Source of the DNA: Roseiarcus sp050012775 | Lineage (GTDB): Bacteria > Pseudomonadota > Alphaproteobacteria > Rhizobiales > Beijerinckiaceae | Length of the DNA stretch: 64,000 nucleotides | Assembly: GCA_050012775.1 (NCBI GenBank) | Contig: JBEKGN010000002.1 | Coordinates: 62,001-126,000, forward strand | Direction: 5' to 3' | Shown here: in pieces, positions 39,800 through 48,686 of the stretch | Layout of the letters: every line of letters starts with the position of its first letter | Position numbering within the stretch: the stretch's first letter is position 1 | Program-made: the position numbers and the translations under genes | Notes under the pieces: generated by a model | What the model saw: only the letters and a program-made list of their open reading frames with translations | Told to the model about the DNA's origin: nothing | The model's database searches: none

Positions 39800-39850
39800 G
39801 ATTCCTCCGAATCGCCGTGAAGATCAGTCTGCAGCCGTTAGTGGAGCCGC

Positions 39851-39868
39851 ATGACGGCCGCGTGACGG
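39851..39868 (-). promoter_or_regulatory. Candidate Pho box upstream of btaA
   Basis: Minus strand reads CCGTCAC-GCGG-CCGTCAT, two 7-bp direct repeats with a 4-bp spacer as in PhoB boxes (consensus CTGTCAT-N4-CTGTCAT, two mismatches to one). It is located 52 bp before the btaA GTG and just downstream of the DUF1045 gene that ends the phn operon. Confidence 0.65.
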
Positions 39869-39890
39869 CGGAAGCGGGAACGGGCGGGGG

Positions 39891-40613
39891 TCAGGCCGCC
39901 TCGGACGCGCCGAGGGGAAAGCGGCGCAGGATCGTGAAATCGCCGTCGGCGCCGTTTTGCGCGAATAGAACGAGCGCATCCACTGTCAAAAACGGGCGCC
40001 CGAGGCGGCGTTCGAACTCTTGCGCGAGCGCCGCGGCGATCGCCTCGGCGTCGGCGACCGCGTTGCTCAGCGTGAAATGCGGCCGGAAATCGTCGAGCGC
40101 GTAAGGATATCCCCAGGTTTCGAAAGTGTCGCGCTGGCGTGGGCTGAGGCGCGCGGGGTCCCGGCGCAACCGCTCGCTGTCCGTGAGCGGCGCGCGAAAG
40201 CGATCGAGCGAGCGGACGACGGCGTTCTCGAGGCGGGCGAGTTCGCCCGAAGGCGCGATCGGGGTCAAGGCGACGAAGGCGCGATTCGGCCCCGCCGCGA
40301 TCGTCGAGACGCCGAGCGGCCCGGCATCGAACGGCGTCAGCGCGCCCGCGAGCGCGGCGATGGCCTGGAACAGTTCGTCGAGGCTCAGGCCGGCGTTGAG
40401 GCGAAACGGGGCCTTGAGCGTCGCATGGAAGCCATAGCGGCGCGGCTCCGCGGTAAGCTCGCGCCACGCGTCGGCGTCGATTCCGTCGATGGCGAACCCT
40501 GAGCGCCGCTCGCCGGCAGCGGCGTCGCGCCCCAAGACATCGCAACCGAAGCGCCAAAGCGCGCTCGTCGGCGGCGGGGCGAGATAGACGGCGTAGCGGG
40601 CGGGCACGGTCAC
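39891..40613 (-). CDS. DUF1045 protein of the phosphonate operon (2H-phosphoesterase-like)
   Basis: 240-residue DUF1045 protein, a family found in phn operons. Two HxT/S-type motifs, YGFHATLKAPF (about residues 61-71) and FRPHFTLSNAV (about 166-176), give the 2H-phosphoesterase pattern. It probably acts on the cyclic ribose phosphate made by C-P lyase, in place of PhnP, which is absent here; this is inference. GTG 40613 overlaps the phnN stop by 4 bp. Confidence 0.85.
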   Translation of the reverse strand: MTVPARYAVYLAPPPTSALWRFGCDVLGRDAAAGERRSGFAIDGIDADAWRELTAEPRRYGFHATLKAPFRLNAGLSLDELFQAIAALAGALTPFDAGPLGVSTIAAGPNRAFVALTPIAPSGELARLENAVVRSLDRFRAPLTDSERLRRDPARLSPRQRDTFETWGYPYALDDFRPHFTLSNAVADAEAIAAALAQEFERRLGRPFLTVDALVLFAQNGADGDFTILRRFPLGASEAA

Positions 40614-41197
40614 GGACGCGCGCTCCAACGGTGCGAAGCGACGAGGTCGTGCAGGCGCGCCACCGCTTCGTCGAGCGCGCCATCGTTGTCGATGGTCGCA
40701 TCGGGCGCGAACTCGGCCTCGCGCGCGAAGGCGCGATCGAGCCGCTCGCGGCGCCCTTCCTGCCCCTCGCGCCCGCGCGCGGCGAGGCGCGCCGCCAGCG
40801 TCTCCGGGCGCGCGGTCACGAGCACGACGAGGCTGCGCGCATAGCGACGCCGCACGTCGGCGACGACCGCGCGCGAGACATTGCACACGACCGCGCGGCC
40901 GTCCCTGATGCGCGCGTCGACGTCGCCGGGGACGCCATAGAAGAGGCCGTGGGCCGTCCAGCTCAGCGCGAACCGGCCGCCCTCGCGCGCCAGGAGGAAT
41001 TCGCTCTTCTCGAGCGTCTCGTGATCCTCGAAGGAATCGGCGCGGCGCGTCACGACCCGCCTGACATAGAACACGCCGTCCGCTTCGCCGAGACGCGCGC
41101 CGAGGCCGCGGATCAACGCATCCTTGCCGGCGCCGCTGGGGCCGACGACCGCGACGAAAAGGCCCTCAGTCGCGCCGATTTCATGCGATGCGTTCAC
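40610..41197 (-). CDS. phnN: Ribose 1,5-bisphosphate phosphokinase (PhnN)
   Basis: Guanylate-kinase-like enzyme of about 195 residues with P-loop VVGPSGAGKDALIRGL and RRVVTRRADSFEDHETLEKSEF. It phosphorylates ribose 1,5-bisphosphate to PRPP, the last step of the C-P lyase pathway. The start is uncertain: GTG 41197 fits the family length and has GGGGA upstream, while a TTG at 41227 would add ten residues. It ends overlapping the DUF1045 gene. Confidence 0.88.
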   Translation of the reverse strand: MNASHEIGATEGLFVAVVGPSGAGKDALIRGLGARLGEADGVFYVRRVVTRRADSFEDHETLEKSEFLLAREGGRFALSWTAHGLFYGVPGDVDARIRDGRAVVCNVSRAVVADVRRRYARSLVVLVTARPETLAARLAARGREGQEGRRERLDRAFAREAEFAPDATIDNDGALDEAVARLHDLVASHRWSARP

Positions 41198-41251
41198 GTT
41201 CGGCCGTTCCCCATGGGCGCCACTCAATTTTGCTGATGCAGACCGCGGGCT

Positions 41252-42415
41252 TCACGCCATCCTGCGGCCCGCGCGCCAGACCGCGCGCACGACCGGTTCG
41301 TTGTGATGCGCGGCGACGCGCACCAGGTCGGCGCGACGGCCGGTCGCGATTTCGCCGCGATCGAAAAGCCCCACGGCTTCGGCCGGGTTTTTCGTGACCA
41401 GCCGGATCGCGCCGGGCAGGCCGCCGACGTTCGGCGCGTCGGCGAGGCGGAAGGCGCCCATCAGCAGGGCCGCCGGCACGTAATCGGACGAAAGAATGTC
41501 GAGCAGCCCCGCCTCGGCCAACTCGCGCGCCGAGGCGTTGCCCGAATGCGAGCCGCCGCGCACGACGTTCGGCGCGCCCATCACCGTCGCCAGGCCGGCG
41601 GCGCGCGAGGCGGCTGCGGCCTCCACCGTCGTTGGGAATTCGGCGATCGAAACGCCCTCGCGACGCGATTGCGCGACATCTTCGAGCGTGGTGTCGTCGT
41701 GGCTCGCCAGAGTCAGGCCGCGCGCTCGCGCGATCTCGACGACGCGCGGGCGGTTCGCCTCGGCGCGCTCGCGCCCGAGCCTCTGGCGCTCGCTCACGAC
41801 GGCGCGCAACTCCGCCTCCGACCGGCCGGTCTTGCCGCCGTAATAGATGAAGTATTTGTCGAGGTCGCGGAACTGGCGCTGTCCGGGCGTGTGGTCCATC
41901 AGCGAGATCAGCCGCACGGGATGCGCGCCGAGGAATTCCTCCAGAAATTCGACGACGTTCGGGGAGGGGATTTCGCAGCGCAAATGCGTCAGGTGATCCG
42001 CGCGCAACAGGTCCGCCGCCCGCGCTCTCTCCACCGCGTCGGCGAGAATCACGGTTTGCTCGCCGAGGCCGCCCCGGTCGTCGTCGGCGGCTTCCGTGCC
42101 GACGCGGAAGGAATCGAACACCGTGGTGATGCCGGCGGCGGCGATCTGCGCGTCATAGGCCATCACCGCGCTGCCCGCGTGCCAGAACACGCGCGGGCGC
42201 GGCATGAAATGGGCCTCGAGATGGTCGGTGTGCAGCTCGACGAGGCCGGGCAGGAGGTAGTCGCCTTCGCAATCGACGCCGCCGCGCGGGCCGCGGCCTT
42301 CGCCGATCTCGACGATGCGGCCGCCTTCGACGACGACATAGCCGGCGAACGCTCGCTCGGCCGTCACGACCGTCGCATTGTCGAAGACGAGGGGGTCGCT
42401 CACCCGAAACTCCAT
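41252..42415 (-). CDS. phnM: Alpha-D-ribose 1-methylphosphonate 5-triphosphate diphosphatase (PhnM)
   Basis: 387-residue amidohydrolase-superfamily enzyme. The metal site LVELHTDHLEAHFMPRP, the central MDHTPGQRQFRD and the late SSDYVPAALL are PhnM hallmarks. It removes pyrophosphate from the 5-triphosphate made by PhnGHI, producing the PhnJ substrate. ATG 42415 begins 4 bp after the acyltransferase gene. Confidence 0.93.
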   Translation of the reverse strand: MEFRVSDPLVFDNATVVTAERAFAGYVVVEGGRIVEIGEGRGPRGGVDCEGDYLLPGLVELHTDHLEAHFMPRPRVFWHAGSAVMAYDAQIAAAGITTVFDSFRVGTEAADDDRGGLGEQTVILADAVERARAADLLRADHLTHLRCEIPSPNVVEFLEEFLGAHPVRLISLMDHTPGQRQFRDLDKYFIYYGGKTGRSEAELRAVVSERQRLGRERAEANRPRVVEIARARGLTLASHDDTTLEDVAQSRREGVSIAEFPTTVEAAAASRAAGLATVMGAPNVVRGGSHSGNASARELAEAGLLDILSSDYVPAALLMGAFRLADAPNVGGLPGAIRLVTKNPAEAVGLFDRGEIATGRRADLVRVAAHHNEPVVRAVWRAGRRMA

Positions 42416-42419
42416 GGTT

Positions 42420-43064
42420 CTAGGCTCCGTGCTTTTCCAGGAACGCCTCGGCCGAGAGCGCGCGAAAATCGTCCAGCGCCGCGCGCAACGTCGCGTGCGG
42501 CCAGTCCCACCAGGCGAGCGCGTCCATGCGCTCGCCGATTCCGGGCGCGAAGCGGGGCTTGATCGGCCGCGCCGGCACGCCGCCGACGATCGTATAGGGC
42601 GCGACGTCGCGCGTGACGACGGCGCCGGCGCCGATCACCGCGCCATTGCCGACCGAAACGCCCGGCGTGACGGTGGCGCCGTGGCCGATCCAGACGTCGT
42701 GGCCGATCGTGACCTCATTCTCGCGCCGCCACTCGAAGAAGCTCTCCTCGCGCGCCGCGTCCGGCCAATAATCGTGGGCGCGATAGGTGAAATGATGCAG
42801 CGTCGCGCGCCAAGTCGGGTGGTTGGTCGCGTTGAGGCGCGCGTGCGAGGCGATATTGACGAATTTGCCGATGCGCGACGCCCAGGTCTCGCAATCCTGC
42901 ATCATGTAGGAATAGTCGCCGACATGCGTCTCGGTGACGACGCAGCGCTCGGCGATCTCGACGTAGCGGCCGAGCGCGCTGTCCTTGACGAGCGACGTCG
43001 GATGCACGAGCGGCGCTTCGCTGAGGCGCGTCACGACGCTCTGGCCTTTCGCGGCGACGCTCAT
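42420..43064 (-). CDS. Phosphonate-operon hexapeptide-repeat acyltransferase
   Basis: 214-residue left-handed beta-helix transferase. Hexad repeats include IGKFVNIASHARLNATNHP, VTIGHDVWIGHGATVTPGV and IGAGAVVTRDV. It belongs to the DapH/LacA-like subgroup that regularly accompanies phn genes. It may acetylate aminoalkylphosphonates as PhnO does, but that role is inferred; PhnO itself (a GNAT enzyme) is absent. It overlaps phnL by 4 bp. Confidence 0.82.
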   Translation of the reverse strand: MSVAAKGQSVVTRLSEAPLVHPTSLVKDSALGRYVEIAERCVVTETHVGDYSYMMQDCETWASRIGKFVNIASHARLNATNHPTWRATLHHFTYRAHDYWPDAAREESFFEWRRENEVTIGHDVWIGHGATVTPGVSVGNGAVIGAGAVVTRDVAPYTIVGGVPARPIKPRFAPGIGERMDALAWWDWPHATLRAALDDFRALSAEAFLEKHGA

Positions 43065-43780
43065 GCGGCCTCGCGATCGGAAAAGCGCGAAACGTCGACG
43101 ACCCGGTCGGCGACGCGCAAACGCACGTCCTCGTCGTGGAAGATCGCGAGAAACCCGGTCCCGCGCGCCTTGCGCTCGGCGATGAGCGCGATCACCGCTT
43201 CGCGATTGGCGGCGTCGAGCGAGGCGGTCGGCTCGTCGAGGATGAGGAGGCGATGGTCTCCCGCGAAGCCGCGCGCGATGTTGACGCGCTGCTGTTCGCC
43301 GCCCGAGAACGTCGCCGGCGGCAACTCCCATAGCCGTTCGGGCAGGCGAAGCCGCGCGAGAAGCGAAGCCGCGCGTTCGCGCGCGGCGGGCCGATCGAGG
43401 CCCGACTCCTGCGCGGCCGCCGCGACGATGTCGATCGCCGCGACGCGCGGAATGACGCGCAGGAACTGGCTGACGTAGCCGAGGATTCGCCGCCGCGCGT
43501 CGAGAATGTCCTTGGGCTCGGCGCGCGCGACGTCGATGACGCGCTCGCCGTCGGCGACGAGAATCCGGCCCTCGCCGACGAGATAATTGCCGAACGCCAT
43601 TTTCAGGATCGACGACTTGCCGACCCCGGAGGGTCCGCCGAGGACGACGCATTCGCCCGCCGCGACAGCGAACGAAACGCCGTGGACGACGGGCAGGCGC
43701 GCGCCGCCGTGCAGATGCAGCGTGAAGGCCTTGGAAAGACCCTCGACGCGAAGCAATTCGTTGGCTTGGAGCGCGTTCAT
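43061..43780 (-). CDS. phnL: PhnL, ABC-type ATPase of the C-P lyase complex
   Basis: 239-residue ABC ATPase with Walker A GGPSGVGKSS, signature FSGGEQQRVNIARGF and Walker B LLILDEPTASLD. Although ABC-like, PhnK and PhnL associate with the C-P lyase core rather than with a permease. ATG 43780 overlaps the phnK stop by 4 bp. Confidence 0.92.
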   Translation of the reverse strand: MNALQANELLRVEGLSKAFTLHLHGGARLPVVHGVSFAVAAGECVVLGGPSGVGKSSILKMAFGNYLVGEGRILVADGERVIDVARAEPKDILDARRRILGYVSQFLRVIPRVAAIDIVAAAAQESGLDRPAARERAASLLARLRLPERLWELPPATFSGGEQQRVNIARGFAGDHRLLILDEPTASLDAANREAVIALIAERKARGTGFLAIFHDEDVRLRVADRVVDVSRFSDREAA

Positions 43781-44550
43781 GCCGCAAGCACCGAAGACAC
43801 GAGAAGTTGCGTATAAGGCGCTTGCGGATCGTCGAGCACGCGGTCGGTCAGGCCGCTCTCGATGACTTCGCCCTGCTTCATCACCAGGATGCGGTGGGAC
43901 AGCAGCCTTGCAACCGCGAGGTCGTGCGTCACCAGCACGACGGCGAGGCCCATGTCGGCGATCAGGCCGCGCAGCAAGTCGAGCAGCCGCGCCTGGACGG
44001 AGACGTCGAGCCCGCCGGTCGGCTCGTCCATGAATATGAGGCGCGGGCGCGTCACCAGATTGCGCGCGATCTGCAGGCGTTGGCGCATGCCGCCCGAATA
44101 GGTCGTCGGCGGATCGTCGACGCGGGTCGCGTCGATCTCGACGCGCGCCAGCCATTCCAGCGCCGTCCCGCGAATGCGCCCGTAATGGCGGTCGCCGACC
44201 GCCATCAGCCGCTCGCCGATGTTTCCGCCCGCCGAAACGTTCATGCGCAGGCCGCGCGACGCGTCCTGGTGGACGAAGCCCCAGTCGGTGCGCATGAGGC
44301 CGCGCCGCTCCGCCTCGGTCAGCGAGGACAGCGCGCGCGGCGTTCCCTCGCGCATGCGATAGACGACCTCGCCCGCGTCGGGGGCGAGCGCGCCGGCGAT
44401 CAGATTGAGCAGCGTCGTCTTGCCCGAACCCGATTCGCCGACGATCGCCAGCGCCTCGCCTTCGCCCAGTTCGAAGGAGACGTCGCGGCAGGCGGCGATC
44501 GCGCCGTAGCGCTTGCTCAAGGCTTGCGCGGAAAGCAGCGGGGCGGTCAA
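43777..44550 (-). CDS. phnK: PhnK, ABC-type ATPase of the C-P lyase complex (TTG start)
   Basis: 257-residue ABC ATPase with Walker A GESGSGKTT, signature YSGGMRQRLQIARNL and Walker B RLIFMDEPTGGLD. PhnK binds the PhnJ face of the core complex. The start is TTG 44550 preceded by AAAGGA, giving the family N-terminus MTAPLLSAQALSKRYG. A 190-bp gap with a large inverted repeat separates it from phnJ, which is unusual for these normally coupled genes. Confidence 0.9.
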   Translation of the reverse strand: MTAPLLSAQALSKRYGAIAACRDVSFELGEGEALAIVGESGSGKTTLLNLIAGALAPDAGEVVYRMREGTPRALSSLTEAERRGLMRTDWGFVHQDASRGLRMNVSAGGNIGERLMAVGDRHYGRIRGTALEWLARVEIDATRVDDPPTTYSGGMRQRLQIARNLVTRPRLIFMDEPTGGLDVSVQARLLDLLRGLIADMGLAVVLVTHDLAVARLLSHRILVMKQGEVIESGLTDRVLDDPQAPYTQLLVSSVLAA

Positions 44551-44576
44551 ATTCGCCGTCCTTTAACCGAGTGATC

Positions 44577-44715
44577 GTCATGGCCGGGCTTGTCCCGGCC
44601 ATCCACGCGGTCACGCCGCCGCCGGGCGTCACGGCGGGCCTCTCCTGTCGAGCCTATTCTTGGGGCCGACGGGCCGCACCACGGCGTGGATGGCCGGGAC
44701 AAGCCCGGCCATGAC
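44577..44715. repeat. Perfect 32-bp inverted repeat (REP-type) between phnJ and phnK
   Basis: Left arm 44577-44608 and right arm 44684-44715 are exact reverse complements, with 75 bp between. Each arm is itself a hairpin around GGCCGGGCTTGTCCCGGCC. This palindrome type is common between genes in Hyphomicrobiales. Transcribed within the phn operon it would form a strong stem that could affect phnKL expression or protect the upstream mRNA. Confidence 0.9.
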
Positions 44716-44740
44716 GAAGGAGCGCTGCTCTTGGCGGCAA

Positions 44741-45595
44741 TCATTCCGCGGCGTCCTTCTTCATCGCCGCTTGGCGCTTTTGGCAATAATCGGTGTCCGA
44801 GCAGACGAACATGCGCCCTCCCTTGTCGTCGATGACGACTTCATCGAGGAACGAATCGCCCGAGCCGCAGAATTCGCAAGCCGCGTCGAATTTCGTGCGC
44901 TCGAACGGATGGTCGTCGAAATCGAGCGAGACGACGCGCGTATGGGGCGGGATCGCGTAGATGCGCTTCTCGCGGCCGGCGCCGAAGAGCTGCAGCGCGG
45001 GGCAGTCGTCGAGTTTCGGATTGTCGAATTTGGGGATCGGCGAGGGGTCCATGATGTAGCGGTCGGCGACGCGCGCGGGATAGGCGTAGGTCGTCGCGAT
45101 GTGGCCGTGGCGCGCGATATCCTCGTAGAGCTTGACGTGCATGACGCCGTATTCGGCGAGCGCGTGCATCGTGCGCGTCTCGGTCTCGCGCGGCTCGAGA
45201 AAGCGCAACGGCTCGGGGATCGGCACCTGATAGACGAGAATCTGGTCGGCGGTCAGCGGCGTCTCGGGCACGCGATGGCGCGTCTGGATGATGGTCGCCC
45301 GCGTCGTGTCGGTGGTCGTCGCGACGTCGGCGGTCTTGGCGAAGAAGGCGCGGATCGAGACCGCGTTGGTGGTGTCGTCCGCGCCCTGGTCGATCACCTT
45401 GAGTACGTCGCTGGGGCCGATGATCGCCGCCGTGACCTGCACGCCGCCGGTGCCCCAGCCATAGGGCATCGGCATTTCGCGCGACGCGAAGGGAACCTGA
45501 TAGCCGGGGATGGCGATCGCCTTGAGAATCGCGCGGCGGATCATCCGCTTCGTCTGCTCGTCGAGATAGGCGAAATTATAGGGACGGGCGCTCAT
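44741..45595 (-). CDS. phnJ: Alpha-D-ribose 1-methylphosphonate 5-phosphate C-P-lyase (PhnJ)
   Basis: 284-residue radical-SAM enzyme that breaks the carbon-phosphorus bond. Cys240, Cys243 and Cys265 (CEFCGSGDSF; FVCSDTDYC) match the [4Fe-4S] ligands and Cys271 the radical-forming cysteine, each one less than in E. coli PhnJ. The N-terminus NFAYLDEQTKRMIRRAILKA and PMPYGWGTGG are conserved. Its ATG overlaps the phnI stop by 4 bp. Confidence 0.95.
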   Translation of the reverse strand: MSARPYNFAYLDEQTKRMIRRAILKAIAIPGYQVPFASREMPMPYGWGTGGVQVTAAIIGPSDVLKVIDQGADDTTNAVSIRAFFAKTADVATTTDTTRATIIQTRHRVPETPLTADQILVYQVPIPEPLRFLEPRETETRTMHALAEYGVMHVKLYEDIARHGHIATTYAYPARVADRYIMDPSPIPKFDNPKLDDCPALQLFGAGREKRIYAIPPHTRVVSLDFDDHPFERTKFDAACEFCGSGDSFLDEVVIDDKGGRMFVCSDTDYCQKRQAAMKKDAAE

Positions 45596-46695
45596 TCGGC
45601 GGCCTCCGCGCGCGGTTTTGCCGATGCGGCGGCGTGTTCGCGCCGCAACTCGCGCAGCAGCGCCAGCTCGGCCTGGAAGTCGACGTAATGCGGCAGCTTC
45701 AGGTGTTCGACGAATCCCGTCGCCTGCACGTTGTCGGAATGGGAGAGCACGAATTCCTCGTCCTGCGCCGGGCCCTTGCGTTCCTCGGCGAATTCGTCGG
45801 CGCGCAGCGCGCGATCGACCAGCGCCATCGCCATGGCCTTGCGCTCGCTCTGGCCGAAGACGAGGCCGTAGCCGCGGGTGAAGCGCGCCGGCTCGCCGTC
45901 GCCGCCCTTGAACTGATTGACCATCTGGCATTCGGTCATCGCGAGGGTTCCGAGCGGAACCGCGAAGCCGAGATCCTCGACGAAGATTTCGACGTCGACG
46001 TCGCCGAAGCGGATTTCGCCGACGAAGGGATGGTTGCGGCCGTAACCGCGCTGCGTGGAATAGGCGAGCCCGAGCAGGAAACCCTCGTCGCCGCGCGCGA
46101 GCGTTTGCAGGCGCGCGTCGCGGGAAGCGGGAAAGGCCGTCGGGTCGCGCGTGACGTCGGCGACCGGGGCGCCGGGCGCGGAGGCGGCGTTGCGCTCGAT
46201 CAGATCGTCGCCGGCGATGATGTCGGTGACGCGCGGAGTCGCGGCCTCGACGTCGGCGGGCGCCGTCGGCGCGGGCGCCGGCTCGCCCCCCTCGCGAAGC
46301 GAAAAGTCGATGAGCCGGTGGGTATAGTCGAAGGTCGGCCCGAGCACCTGCCCGCCGGGCAGATCCTTGTAGGTCGCGGAGACCCGGCGGCGCACCGCCA
46401 TCGCGCCGGTGTCGAGCGGCTCGGCGAAGCCGAAGCGCGGCATGGTCGTGCGATAGGCGCGCACGAGGAAGATCGCCTCGATGAGGTCGCCGCGCGCCTG
46501 CTTGATCGCCAGCGCGGCGATCTCGCGGTCGTGGAGCGACCCTTCCGACATCACGCGGTCGACGGCCAGCCCCAGTTGCTCGTCGATTTGCGCGGGGGAA
46601 ATCTCGGGCACGGACCGATCGCCGCGCCGGACGTCGGCGAGCAGCGCATGCGCGTTGGCGATCGCGCGTTCGCCGCCTTTGACCGCGACATACAT
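45592..46695 (-). CDS. phnI: PhnI, C-P lyase core subunit (nucleosidase)
   Basis: 367-residue PhnI beginning MYVAVKGGERAIANAHALL. It has REIAALAIKQARGDLIEAIF, YSTQRGYGRNHPFVGEIR and a C-terminal SHSDNVQATGFVEHLKLPHY. PhnI with G, H and L couples phosphonate to ATP ribose, releasing adenine. ATG 46695 shares one base with the phnH stop. Confidence 0.95.
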   Translation of the reverse strand: MYVAVKGGERAIANAHALLADVRRGDRSVPEISPAQIDEQLGLAVDRVMSEGSLHDREIAALAIKQARGDLIEAIFLVRAYRTTMPRFGFAEPLDTGAMAVRRRVSATYKDLPGGQVLGPTFDYTHRLIDFSLREGGEPAPAPTAPADVEAATPRVTDIIAGDDLIERNAASAPGAPVADVTRDPTAFPASRDARLQTLARGDEGFLLGLAYSTQRGYGRNHPFVGEIRFGDVDVEIFVEDLGFAVPLGTLAMTECQMVNQFKGGDGEPARFTRGYGLVFGQSERKAMAMALVDRALRADEFAEERKGPAQDEEFVLSHSDNVQATGFVEHLKLPHYVDFQAELALLRELRREHAAASAKPRAEAAE

Positions 46696-47294
46696 CAGCG
46701 CATCTCCTGGGATAGGACGACCGAGCGGGGCAGGCACGCGAGCGCCGTCCCGGCCGCGAGGATCATGTCGACGCCGAGCGGGAAGCCGCCGCGGTTGGCC
46801 GCCCATTGCGCGAGAAAGTCGCGGGGAAGCCCCTCGGCGCGAAGCTCCGCCTCGCCGGCGACGCCCGGCCCCGCGAGCGTTAGCTTGGGCCCCTCGCCGA
46901 GGCAGGCGCCTTGCGCGACCGCGGTCGTCGAGCGATCGGGATATTCCGCGGTTCCCTGGGCGAAGCGCTCGAGCCGCAGGCCGTCGGCGGCAAGGTCGAT
47001 CAGCGCGAAGGCGGCCGTCTCGGGGGAAGGCGCGAGCGGCGCGCCGGTGTGGAACGTGAGGTAGGCGGCGACGGCGCCCCCGCTCGCCGCCGCGAACGAC
47101 GGCGCGATCCACAGCGGCGTCTCGAAATCCGCCAGCGTCAGCAAGGCTGCCGCGGCGGCGGGCGCGAGCGGCGCCGGCGGCGCCAGCGACTCGCCGCAAT
47201 GAAAAATCGTCCCAGGCACGGCCATCGCGCGCATGATCCGGCGGAAAACCGCCTGCGACTCGAAAACGGGATCGGCGAAAGCGAGCGCGGTCAT
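46695..47294 (-). CDS. phnH: PhnH, C-P lyase core subunit
   Basis: 199-residue PhnH with FADPVFESQAVFRRIMRAMA, a typical opening, and LARGE-type strands such as TLADFETPLWIA. The C-terminus GFPLGVDMILAAGTALACLP is conserved. It is a structural core subunit dimerising in the PhnGHIJ complex. It overlaps phnG by 4 bp and phnI by 1 bp. Confidence 0.94.
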   Translation of the reverse strand: MTALAFADPVFESQAVFRRIMRAMAVPGTIFHCGESLAPPAPLAPAAAAALLTLADFETPLWIAPSFAAASGGAVAAYLTFHTGAPLAPSPETAAFALIDLAADGLRLERFAQGTAEYPDRSTTAVAQGACLGEGPKLTLAGPGVAGEAELRAEGLPRDFLAQWAANRGGFPLGVDMILAAGTALACLPRSVVLSQEMR

Positions 47295-47782
47295 GCGCCG
47301 TCCTCGCCGCGCACCAGGGTGAAGAAGTCGACGCGGGTCGCCGCGGTCTCGGCGCGCGTCTTGGCTTTCTCGGCCGCGATGCGCGCGGCGATCGGCGCGA
47401 GAATCGCCGCCTCGACATCGGCGCGCGCTTCCGGCTTCTGCCAGAGCGCGTCGACGACCGCGGCGAGGCGAGCGCGGCCCACGTCCCGGCCGAGGACGTG
47501 AGCATAGCCGCGTTCGCCGCTCGGCAGTTCGACGACCGCGCGCGTCACCGTCGCCTCGCCGACGTTGAAAGGCGCGCCGTCGCCGCCGATGCGGCCGCGC
47601 AGCATGACGAGCCCGGTCTCGACCGGCTTGAGGTCGCGCGCCGCGCAGCTCGGCCAGATACGCTCGACAGGTTCGGCCATCTCCGGCGCCAGCGCGCGCG
47701 CGAGCAACGCCATCGCGCGCTGGCGCGCGGCGATCGCCCCGTCGTCTCTCGCCTGTTCGGCGACCGGATCCGCTATCGGCAT
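47291..47782 (-). CDS. phnG: PhnG, C-P lyase core subunit
   Basis: 163-residue PhnG. ARQRAMALLARALAPEM, TGLVMLRGRIGGDGAPFNVG and GERGYAHVLGRD are family features. It forms the core complex with PhnH, PhnI and PhnJ. It starts 43 bp after the second phnE and overlaps phnH by 4 bp. Confidence 0.94.
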   Translation of the reverse strand: MPIADPVAEQARDDGAIAARQRAMALLARALAPEMAEPVERIWPSCAARDLKPVETGLVMLRGRIGGDGAPFNVGEATVTRAVVELPSGERGYAHVLGRDVGRARLAAVVDALWQKPEARADVEAAILAPIAARIAAEKAKTRAETAATRVDFFTLVRGEDGA

Positions 47783-47825
47783 CGTCTTTCCCTAGGGCCG
47801 TTTAATGACATTTCGGTGGGCGCGG

Positions 47826-48686
47826 TCAATGCGGCGCCGAACGCCGCCCGGCGATGGCGGCGCGCAGGCGGCCGGAGGCGAAGTCGATCGCCGCGACCGC
47901 GACGAGGATCAGCAGAATGATAAACGAAACCTGCCGCCATTCGAGCACGCGGATCTGTTCGGCCAGATGCAGGCCGATGCCGCCGGCGCCGACCACGCCG
48001 ATGATCGTCGCGGAGCGCGTGTTCGATTCGATGAAATAGAGCACTTGGCCGGCGAAGACCGGCAGCACTTGCGGCAGCAGGCCGAAGCGCACTTCCGCGA
48101 GCCGCCTTCCGCCGGACGCCCGAACGCCCTCGACTTCCCTGGGGTCGGCCGATTCGATGATTTCGGCGAACAGCTTGCCGAGCGCGCCGAAATCCGAGGA
48201 CGCGATCGCCAGAACGCCGGCGAAGGGGCCGAGGCCGACCACGTTGATCCAGATGAGCGCCCAGATGAGCGTGTCGATGCCGCGCACCCCGTCGAAGAAT
48301 CGCTTGACCGGCAGCCGCAGCCAGGCCGCCGGAATCACGTTGTGCGCCGCCAGCACGCCGAGCGGCAGCGCGAAGACCGCGCCGAGCAGGGTGCCCAGCA
48401 ACGAAATCGCCAGCGTCTCGCCGAGCGCGTTGACGTAGGTCGCCAGATGCCCGCCAGGATCGGGGGGAACCATTTCGCGCACGAACCACGCCAGTTGCCA
48501 AGATCCCGGCAGAAGACGGCCCCAGGGAACGTCGAAATAGACGAACGCGCCGACATAGAGGGCGCACATCGCGCAAATGACCATCGTCGTGACGACGCGC
48601 GCGCGCCAATTGGCCGAGAAGGCCGAGCCATAGCGTTTCTTCAAGGCGTTGACGTCGATCGGCGGGGCGTTCGCCAGGGCTCTCAT
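47826..48686 (-). CDS. phnE: Phosphonate ABC transporter permease PhnE, second copy
   Basis: 286-residue permease with about six helices. The EAA-type region includes IIESADPREVEGVRASGG, and FIESNTRSATIIGVVGAGG is the PhnE signature. It forms a heteromeric channel with the upstream PhnE copy. ATG 48686 overlaps the first phnE stop by 4 bp. Paired phnE genes are common in alphaproteobacteria. Confidence 0.92.
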   Translation of the reverse strand: MRALANAPPIDVNALKKRYGSAFSANWRARVVTTMVICAMCALYVGAFVYFDVPWGRLLPGSWQLAWFVREMVPPDPGGHLATYVNALGETLAISLLGTLLGAVFALPLGVLAAHNVIPAAWLRLPVKRFFDGVRGIDTLIWALIWINVVGLGPFAGVLAIASSDFGALGKLFAEIIESADPREVEGVRASGGRRLAEVRFGLLPQVLPVFAGQVLYFIESNTRSATIIGVVGAGGIGLHLAEQIRVLEWRQVSFIILLILVAVAAIDFASGRLRAAIAGRRSAPH

